Below, piece by piece: positions 14,322 to 22,700 of a DNA stretch of 36,489 nucleotides. A program made the position numbers and the translations under genes. Positions within the stretch are counted from its first letter, which is position 1, and every line of letters starts with the position of its first letter. The notes beneath the pieces are model-generated. The model saw only the letters and a program-made list of their open reading frames with translations. It was not told the origin of the DNA and searched no databases. Source of the stretch: an uncultured bacterium. GTDB taxonomy: Bacteria > Patescibacteriota > Minisyncoccia > Phycocordibacterales > UBA6065. The stretch covers positions 1-36,489 of the forward strand of contig CAIMLU010000029.1 of NCBI GenBank assembly GCA_903842365.1, given 5' to 3'.

Positions 14322-15236
14322 ATGAATCAAGATTTATTTATCTCCTATGCGTGGACTTCACCTGAACACCGTGAGTGGGTTAGGTTGTTTGCGAGTCAGC
14401 TTCATTTGCTTGGCTACAATATAAAGATTGACGAAACCGTTGATTATGGATCAAGCCTCAGTGGCTTCATGCGGGAAATTACCGATGCTAATCACGTTTT
14501 ATTGATTATCGACGAGAATTATACGGAACGCGTCAATACTAAACCAGAGTCAGGGGTGGGTATAGAGAACAAGTGGATTCGTGGTGTATTCAATGACAAA
14601 CCAGCTGGGTGGTTATCCGTTATTTTTGTCCGAAATCCTAAGTGTAAGATGCCTGATTGGTTAACTAATCACAATCCGAAAGGTTTTAACTTTAATTCCA
14701 ACCCTGATAAGAATGAGTTCCCTGGCACTACACAAATTGATGATGTTTGGCGATGGGTTGAGGGTTTACCGGCTGATAAAATAAATGCGGTGCCATTAGC
14801 TGAGGTTTGTAAGCGTGCTGCACGAGTTGAACGTGTTGATGCGCAGCGTGATCCTGCTAATTATACAAATCCAACTCTTAAAAATAGAGTTACGTTTCGG
14901 TATCGAGACCATCAATATTTTACGGTTGGTAATGGAGAGTACAAGTTTCAGATCAGTTTTAGTGGGGCAAACACTAATTGTGTTCATGTCTACACTGATG
15001 GTGGTCTTAAAGCACTAGGTCTTATTACTTCATCAAATTATAATCCAGAGACTGCTGAGTCTTTTCTTAGACCTGGGCGTGTTGTTACACCAGTTGTGGG
15101 TCAACGGGTAGTGCTTTTAAATCAGCATGGCACACTATGTATTATTACGATTGATGAAGTACAGTACGAGGTTAACACTGCTGAGGAATATATTCCTGGG
15201 CATGTAACATTTTCTTATGAGGTGTTAATGAATTAG
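14322..15236 (+). CDS. SEFIR/TIR-domain protein with C-terminal beta domain
   Basis: A 304-residue protein. Residues 1-170 are a SEFIR/TIR fold: DLFISYAWTSPEHREWVRLFA at the start, LHLLGYNIKIDE, HVLLIIDENYTERV, and SGVGIENKWI with E82 where catalytic TIR domains carry the NADase glutamate. Bacterial TIR and SEFIR proteins are often effectors of phage defence that consume NAD+ or make signal nucleotides. Residues 185-304 are a separate beta-rich domain (VTFRYRDHQYFTVGNGEYKFQISFSG, then GHVTFSYEVL) that I do not recognise and that may sense an infection cue. It is coupled to the HEPN gene; together with the upstream RNA they may be one system. Confidence 0.75.
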   Translation: MNQDLFISYAWTSPEHREWVRLFASQLHLLGYNIKIDETVDYGSSLSGFMREITDANHVLLIIDENYTERVNTKPESGVGIENKWIRGVFNDKPAGWLSVIFVRNPKCKMPDWLTNHNPKGFNFNSNPDKNEFPGTTQIDDVWRWVEGLPADKINAVPLAEVCKRAARVERVDAQRDPANYTNPTLKNRVTFRYRDHQYFTVGNGEYKFQISFSGANTNCVHVYTDGGLKALGLITSSNYNPETAESFLRPGRVVTPVVGQRVVLLNQHGTLCIITIDEVQYEVNTAEEYIPGHVTFSYEVLMN

Positions 15237-15299
15237 TCCAACTAACACTAGTTTATATAAGCACTTGCCAGATATTTTTCTTGATTTATTCCTAGTTGC

Positions 15300-15305
15300 T
15301 ATACT
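15300..15305 (+). promoter_or_regulatory. -10 box for a leaderless NUDIX transcript
   Basis: TATACT followed by six bases and the ATG at 15312; there is no Shine-Dalgarno sequence. Confidence 0.4.
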
Positions 15306-15311
15306 ACACAC

Positions 15312-15779
15312 ATGAAACGAAACCGCTCTGCTGGCATAGTTATCAAGGATGGCAAAGTCCTCGTTATGCATCGCATTAATAAAGGTGATGAATATTGGGT
15401 ATTTCCAGGTGGTGGGCAGGAAGAGGGTGAGACTCCGGATCAAACCGCAGTTCGTGAGATTGAAGAGGAAACTACTGTAAAAGTGAAGGCGGATAAACTT
15501 GTGTATCACATTACATGGGACACAGGTGAGGAAAACTTTTTCTATCTTTGTGATTATGTGTCAGGTGAGCCAAAATTGAATGAGGATTCTGAAGAATTTG
15601 AAGAAAGTAAAAACGCTACACAGTTATACGAACCAATGTGGATTGAGATAGATAAACTCTCGAGTTTAAAGTTGTATCAACTTGAAATCAGGGATTTATT
15701 CTTGAATGATTACAAAAATGGGTTTCCTGATATTGTACAGGAATTGTATATTAAGCTCGCTGAGAGGCGACACGTATAA
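15312..15779 (+). CDS. NUDIX hydrolase
   Basis: A 155-residue protein with a NUDIX box at about residues 35-58: GGGQEEGETPDQTAVREIEEETTV, spanning G-x5-E-x7-REUxEE; the terminal conserved Gly is Thr. NUDIX enzymes cleave nucleoside diphosphates linked to another group (NTPs, ADP-ribose, NADH and others), and the substrate cannot be told here. The N-terminus KRNRSAGIVIKDGKVLVMHR is the normal strand before the box. It is followed 9 bp later by a P-loop kinase gene. Because it is adjacent to a SEFIR/TIR gene, an ADP-ribose-type substrate is an attractive but unproved idea. Confidence 0.85.
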   Translation: MKRNRSAGIVIKDGKVLVMHRINKGDEYWVFPGGGQEEGETPDQTAVREIEEETTVKVKADKLVYHITWDTGEENFFYLCDYVSGEPKLNEDSEEFEESKNATQLYEPMWIEIDKLSSLKLYQLEIRDLFLNDYKNGFPDIVQELYIKLAERRHV

Positions 15780-15788
15780 GTATAAAAA

Positions 15789-16283
15789 ATGAAAAAGATA
15801 CTCTTTATTATTGGCGCCTCTGGTGCTGGAAAAACAACGGTAGCTCGATTGGTTGAAAAGGCGCACATTCCAAATCTTGTTGTTTACTATGCAGACGCTG
15901 TTAAGGTTCCTCTACTTACAGGCAGTGCTCCAGAAGAGATGCAAAAAGAGAGCACTTTGTGGTGGGTAAAAGATGTAAGAGATACGCATCTCAATAACCA
16001 CAATATTCTACTTGATATTCAATCTCGACCTCAGTTTATACAGGAAGCATGTAGTTTGTTTGGTATTACTGATTATGAAGTAATCCTGTTCGATTGTTCT
16101 GATGAGGAGAGAAAACGAAGACTTATTGAACGTAAACAACCTGAACTTGCGAATGATGACATGGCGAATTGGGCACGATATTTAAGGAAGGTCTCGGTGG
16201 AGAGTGGTTATCAGATTGTTGATACAACAAAGGGCACGCCAGAAGAAAACTTTGTACAGCTGTTGGGTGTCATGGGTAAATAA
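15789..16283 (+). CDS. P-loop nucleoside/nucleotide kinase-like protein
   Basis: A 164-residue soluble protein with a Walker A motif at the N-terminus, GASGAGKTTVARL (residues 9-21), and the compact size of small kinases such as shikimate or adenylate kinase relatives. DCSDEERKRRLIERKQPELAND has the Arg-rich lid-like pattern of these folds. The phosphate acceptor is unknown. It lies 9 bp behind the NUDIX gene and is probably cotranscribed with it; the terminator at 16305 ends the unit. Confidence 0.75.
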   Translation: MKKILFIIGASGAGKTTVARLVEKAHIPNLVVYYADAVKVPLLTGSAPEEMQKESTLWWVKDVRDTHLNNHNILLDIQSRPQFIQEACSLFGITDYEVILFDCSDEERKRRLIERKQPELANDDMANWARYLRKVSVESGYQIVDTTKGTPEENFVQLLGVMGK

Positions 16284-16304
16284 TTCACCTTTCTAAATTA
16301 CTGT

Positions 16305-16330
16305 AAAAAGTGTCACTTTTGTCACTTTTT
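16305..16330 (+). terminator. Intrinsic terminator after the kinase gene
   Basis: AAAAAGTG (16305-16312) pairs with CACTTTTT (16323-16330), and T residues continue to 16331. It sits 21 bp past the kinase stop codon. Confidence 0.65.
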
Positions 16331-16597
16331 TAGGTCGCTCGAGACCCGTCGTTTGGGCTACTTGGGAAGTCTTTGAAAACCATTACAGGGCTTGGTTGAG
16401 GTTGGTTCCATTACGACTCGGTCAGCAGTCTAGTTAAAGTATCGATGGACCAGAAATGGTTAAGTAAAATAAGGGTTTTTCAGGAAGCTCTCAAAAGCGT
16501 CCTAGACGGGTCAAAATCGGTTTCTATATTTTAAGCCGTGGTTTCAGTTCGAGACCAAGAGGGGTCACCCTCAATAGCTAGCACGAAGAGCAAATAC
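16331..16597. other. Gene-free stretch with long-range pairing
   Basis: No open frame of note. GACCCGTC (16343-16350) is the exact inverse complement of GACGGGTC (16505-16512), 154 nt apart, and GAGGG-GTCA-CCCTC occurs at 16559-16572. It lies between two strong terminators. It could be a further structured RNA or the decayed end of an integrated element. Conserved signatures of RNase P RNA, tmRNA or SRP RNA were sought and not found. Confidence 0.35.
16552..16565 (+). repeat. Candidate right attachment core, 14-bp direct repeat
   Basis: Second copy of AGACCAAGAGGGGT (first at 3654-3667). A GGTTTCTATATT-like sequence precedes both copies, at unequal distance. Confidence 0.35.
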
Positions 16598-16642
16598 ATG
16601 TAGTAAAAACACTGTTATTTTATAACAGTGTTTTTACTACAT
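16598..16642. terminator. Very strong bidirectional terminator
   Basis: A perfect 21-bp stem with a 3-nt TTT loop: arms 16598-16618 and 16622-16642, with A5/T5 tracts inside the stem. It insulates the giant glucan synthase gene from the accessory block. Confidence 0.85.
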
Positions 16643-16780
16643 TGCTGACTTATTTCTATAAGTACCCAACAGAAGGACCTTTTAGGTATAAATTCTGCGG
16701 AGTTTTTCTGATTTGGAGGTTGAAGAGAATAGGGATCGATGTGGATAAGGTGTATTCCAACTAAAAATGCGTCTTCTGTG

Positions 16781-16786
16781 TATAAT
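16781..16786 (+). promoter_or_regulatory. -10 box of the glucan synthase gene
   Basis: TATAAT lies 3 bp before the ATG at 16790 and 9 bp before the in-frame ATG at 16796. Transcription starting 6-9 bp after the box would exclude the first ATG, so 16796 is the likelier start of a leaderless mRNA. The -35 region is weak. Confidence 0.5.
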
Positions 16787-16789
16787 TAG

Positions 16790-19700
16790 ATGGTTATGAT
16801 TTTTTCCAAGGAAAACACGCTTTCTGACGCTTTAATTCATCGTGCTGATGAACTGGGTAAGATCACCTCACTGTCTATGGATGAATCGGTTGCACAAAAC
16901 TGCGTTGTTGGACATCGCACTGCTTCGTCCGTGGTAATAGATCGTTTTCGTACGCTTGCAAAACAAGTTTCTCATTCTCGTTACATAAACCACGAAGTTG
17001 AGTCAATCCTCGATAATTTTTTTATCATCGAGACGACTGTTTTTGATATAAACACCGCATTCAAGAAGCGTGATTTCAAAAAATTTCCACTTATCACAAA
17101 AGCAAAAGGTGAACGATTTTTGCGTCTCTATTCGGTGCTTCGTGAGTTTGTTCAAGATACAAAGGGTAGGGTAGAAAAGACAGACCTCCTCACTTTTATA
17201 AACACGTATCAGCAGTGGAGCCCTTTTTCTATTCGTGAACTCAATGCGGTGCCGGTGATGCTTAAACTTATTCTTGTGGAGGATTTTGGCGAGCTCGTCT
17301 CAAATGCATGTTCTGTTATTGATGAATACAAGAAAGCTGAAGATGACTATGTTGCTATTACAAAAGCTTCTAAGCGTTCATCGTGGGACCCATCAAAAAT
17401 CACATTATCACTCGCAAAGAAATATGGTACGGTTCCTATTAATTTCGGACTTCATCTCATCGGCCGTCTGAATCAAGATGGCTCAAAAATGAGGCCTATT
17501 ATTAAATGGATTCGTCTCAATCTTGAAAAACAAGGGTTCGCAACTGATTCATTGTCATGGGTGGAAGAGGGGGTTCGTACAGAGCAGACGACCTTGATTT
17601 CTAATATCACTGAATCTCTTCACTGGCTAAATCAGGTACGGTGGGATGCTGTGGCGGAAAAGGTGAATATAGTTGATGGGGTGTTGTCAGGTGATCCATC
17701 TGGGGTTTTCAGCTCTCTCAACCTCGAAACAAAAAATGAATATCGAAACGTGGTTGTACGCTTGGCCGAACAGGTTTCAATTCATGAGGCGGAAATTGCT
17801 AGGGTTGCGGTTCAACTTGCCTCACACAACAAACAATCAAATGACCCATTGTCCTCAGTAAAACGACACGTTGGTTACTATTTAGTTGATGTCGCAGGGC
17901 GACAAATGCTTGAACGGGAGGTACATTACCGTCCCACTAATAGTGAGCGACTCTACCGGCTCATTCTTAATCATCCATCAAGGTCGTATTTTGGATTGCT
18001 ATTAAGTATTTCTCTGGGACTCTCTGCCGGCACACTCTCTTTACTGGGCTTTCCAACCCAGATGTCTTTAGTGTGGGTGGTGTGGGTACTTGCCACTTTT
18101 TTGATTAATCTCGAGATTGCTATTCATGTTTCAAATATACTCGTCACACGGGTATTACCTGTTCGCAAACTTCCTCGATTGAATCTTGAGCATGATTTAG
18201 GTGAAAATCACAGGACATTTGTGGTGGTTCCTTCAATGCTCAGATCTGAAAAATCAATACGTGACCTTGTATCTAAACTTGAGACTCGTTATGTAGGTAA
18301 TCAACAACAAGGTCTCTATTACGCTCTACTTCTCGATTTTCCCGAAGCACACAGTGAGACGTTGGATACTGATGCGTCCCTTATACAGATAACCAAAGAG
18401 GCAATTGCTTCACTCAACGCAAAGTATGCACAAGGTCTGGAAAAACGATTTTTCGCTCTTATTAGGAAGAGGATTTGGAATGAATCTGAACAAGTCTTTA
18501 TGGCTTGGGAGAGAAAGAGGGGAAAGCTCCGTGAGTTTAATGAATTAATGAGAGGGAAGGATACTACATACATTATCACGGACGATGTTGAGAGTCTTTC
18601 ACGTATACGTTATGTAATCACGCTTGATGAGGACACCGAGCTCCCACATGATGCTGCGCGTAGGTTGGTTGGTGCAATTGCTCATCCTTTGAATGCGCCC
18701 GTAATAAATACAAATGGAAAAGTTATTCGTGGTTACGGTATTATACAGCCCCGTGTAAGTGTCAGGCTTTCAACTGCAACCCGATCTGTTTTTTCACGTC
18801 TCTATTCAGTTGTTTCGGGTATTGATTCATACTCGGGACCCGTATCAGACGTGTACCAGGATTTGTTTGACAATGCTCTCTTTTTTGGAAAAGGGGTGTA
18901 TGACATTGATGCGGTTGAATCGTCGATGAAAGGCAAGATTCCAGATAATACAGTCCTTTCCCATGATCTCCTTGAAGGTTTATATACTCGAGTTGGCTTT
19001 GCGAGTGATATTGTATTGTTTGATGGTTTCCCAAAGTTTTACCACGAGTTTATTGTTAGACATGAGCGTTGGGTTCGTGGCGATTGGCAAATAATTGGGT
19101 GGCTCTCGGGTAAATTTAGACAAGGTAAATACGGTGTGCCTGTTGAACGGCTTGCTTTTGTTGATCGTTTTAAAATATTTGATAATTTAAGACGAAGTTT
19201 GGTGCCTGTTGCTGCGCTCTGTTCCCTTGCGATTGGTTATTTAACAGATATTTCCCTTGAAGTAACAACGGGTTTTATCGTACTTGCCCTTATTGCACCA
19301 TACGCATTACCGTTCATTGTTTCAATGGCTCATAAAGGTAGCGCGCCATTTCGCCTACGTATTCGCAAATGGGTTGATGATGTATTTGTTCTCGTTATTC
19401 ACAGTGCGTTGAGGATTTTCTTTTTACTTGAACAAGCACTTGTTTCTGTTATTGCGATTACTAAAACATTATGGCGTCTCTATGTTACTCGCAAGAAACT
19501 ACTTCAGTGGAAGATATCCGAAGATGTGGGCGCTAAACTTGTCGGTCGTTTTTACGAATACTACAAAGTTATGCGATTGAGTGTTTTGTTAGCCATTACC
19601 ACTTTCGTAGTTGTCTTAATACGAGATGGAAATGGTGTTATGGTTGCGTGGTCACTCGTGTGGCTTGTTGCACCTTTTATTGCATACAGTATTAGTATCC

Positions 19701-22700
19701 AGACAGATATAAAGGCTAAACTTGGCAAGCAAGGCATTTCGTTCGTGCGTGGAATGGCGTACAGAAATGCTCTCTTCTTTTTAGACAACGCAAAAAGGGA
19801 AACTAACTGGCTCATACCCGATCACGTACAGGAACGCCCTCGCGTTATTGGTGAAGATCGCAAGATGACTTCACCGACCAATATGGGAATGCATATCTCA
19901 AGCCTCATTGCGGCTCATGAGTTGGGTTACCTTTCGACTAATCGCTATGCCGATAGGATTGATAGTATGTTCAAAAGTCTTTCTAGGCTTGAACGTTGTA
20001 AGGGGCATTTTCTTAATTGGTACGATGTTGAAAAACTTGAGGCAATTCAACCAAAGTATGTTTCGAGTGTTGATAGTGCAAATTTGCTCCTAGCATTCAT
20101 TGCCGCGGAGCAATCATATCTTCGTATGGGCTCAAAGCCACTTGTAAGCCATGAAATGGGCAGGGGTGTTGCTGATGCTTTGCGTGAATTTTCACGCGAT
20201 ATCAGTATGTTCAAAAACGTCGTTCCAAAGACAGTTGCAAAAGATGTGGTGTCTTTGCAGAAAGTGTTGAAAGATATTCTTAAAGAAACGGCGACGCTGT
20301 CACAGCTTATGCCTCAAGATTACGTGAACAAGCTCACCATACTTCACAAGCGAATGAGTCGCATTGTGCATATAACGAAAGAGATTGTTGCGAATGACCC
20401 AGGACCTGCTCTTGTCTTTCATCTGAGCTCTGCTCAATCTGCAATGAGTGTGATCGAAGACCAAATGCTCTCACTTCAGTCACTTTTGCCTTATATACAT
20501 CACTCAGATCATTCCGCTGCACTCTATGCGACACATGATTCTGCGGTCCTTAATCTGGTCCACTTGATTGAAAAGGAAGCTGTCTCGGGCTTCACGTTAG
20601 ACTTGATTGCAGATTCAATACCCACTTCAATTGCGAGACTGAGTTTCCTTGAGACTCTCGATGTTTCGAGTCTTTCACGGGAGTCAAAACGTTTTCTTGC
20701 TGAGTGGTATAGGCGTATTGTTTCGGATGTTGATTCAGGTGCTGAAAACGCAAGACGTATACGCAATGTGTTTGCTCGAGTTGCTCGTGAATCTAATGCT
20801 TATGTTAAAGAGGCCGATTTTGGTTTTCTCTATAACAAAGAGAAGGAATTGTTCCATATAGGATTCAACGCCTCGTTCAACCGCATGGATGCCGCTTGCT
20901 ACAACTTCATGGCTTCTGAATCGAATGCTGTCAGTTTTGTCGCTATTTTAAAAAATCAGGCCCCTCAAAAGCACTGGTTCTATTTGAGCAGAAAATTGGT
21001 TCGTTCTGGTGGTGACGTATCTTTGGTTTCATGGGGAGGATCTCTCTTTGAGTATCTCACATCACTCATTTTTTTCTCGACTCACAAAGAAAGCCTTCTA
21101 GGTGCAACTGCGCGGGCTGCTATCAATGTGCACAGAAAGCATGCGCGCAAGCATAGAATGCTCTGGGGTATGGGTGAGTCAGCATATGCAAGCTTTGACA
21201 ATGCAAAGAGGTATCAATATCAAGTGTTCGGTAGTAATGAAATAGGTCTCAAGAGAAACCTCGGTGATTTCCTGGTTGTTGCTCCATATGTGAGCGCCCT
21301 GGCGTTGCCTATTGTGCCGAAATTAGCTTATCGCAATCTATGCCGGTTTGTTAACAATAAAATGTGTGGAAAGTATGGTTTCTTTGATGCACTTGATTAT
21401 TCTGATGGACAAGGAGGACGCGCTAAACAACCTGTTCCTGTTGAAATTTATTATGCACATCACCAGGGTTTTGCGTTGTGTTCAATGTACAACTCGATTG
21501 CTAATAATTCGATGCATCGGCTGTTTCATCTAAATCCTGCCGTTCGCTCACTCGACACCTTATTTGAGGAGAGGATGCCTGACACACCCGCAGCAGAGAC
21601 GTTGTCATTTCCTGTGTCGCTCACGCCATCGCAGCTCTCACCAGTGCGTGATACGGGCATGGAGAGCAAGAGGCTTATCATAGTGAAATCAGCATTTCCT
21701 CAATATTCATTTATTGCGAACCGGGATTGTGCTGTACGTATTTCTGAGCAAGGCTCTTGCACGAGCTCATATCGGGGAATAGCTCTCACTCGACCAAAAG
21801 CAGATGCACATAGCGGCAGTGAAGGTACTTCGATGTATATACGCACCCACAACAGTTCTGAGTTCTTTTCGGTATTACCCCATTCATCATTGTCGGATAG
21901 TAGGCGTCGGGTGACCTTCCAGGAAAATAAAGTTGAGTTTTTCGAAGACCATAAACAATTTGAAACATCTCTATCAATTTCCGTTGATGATAAAGCTCCT
22001 GTGATTATCCGTGAATTGTATGTCACAAATAAAAGCCAAGAGACGCTCTCCTTTGATGTGGTTACTTATGGTGAAGTATCTCTTGCATATGAAAACCAGG
22101 AACTCCACCATCCGCATTACCAACATATACTCGTAGAGTCAGAGGATAATCAAGCGGGGACAGGGGTTATATTCTCTCGACCCCACCCACAAGATAGATC
22201 AAAGAAGATTTATTTTACACACTACCTTGCACAATCAAGTTTCTCTCGTAGGAAAGTTTCATTTACCTGTGCCCGGAATGATGCATTTTCACAATATGGC
22301 GTCTTTAATCCGTTTCTTGTGTTTGATGCCAACAGGAAACCTAATCCAAAAGTACCACTTGATCCTGCATTTGTTGTTGGGGCCAAAATCTCGCTCAAGC
22401 CAGGAGAACATTCACACCTCTTTTTCGTTGAGATAGTTTCAGAATCAAGAAATGAACTTGAAAAATTACTGCAAAAATATGCATCACCACGTCTCGCTCG
22501 TCGTATTTCATCGCGTGCAATTGAACACAGCGTTCGCCTGACAGGCGATCTGGGTGTATCTCAAGACACGGCGGTTGTATTCCAAAACATAGCCTCCATT
22601 GTCATCTCGGGAATCAGAAAAAGTTTCGAGAGTAGTGTTCACGGAGTAAAACCGGTTGTTCACTCATTGTGGAACCTTGGTGTATCGGGCGATCACCCCA

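Noticed and set aside
16331-16597. RNase P RNA, tmRNA or SRP RNA
   Set aside because: The conserved P4 sequence of RNase P, the tmRNA tRNA-like ends and tag, and the SRP GGAAG..AGCA loop were not found.
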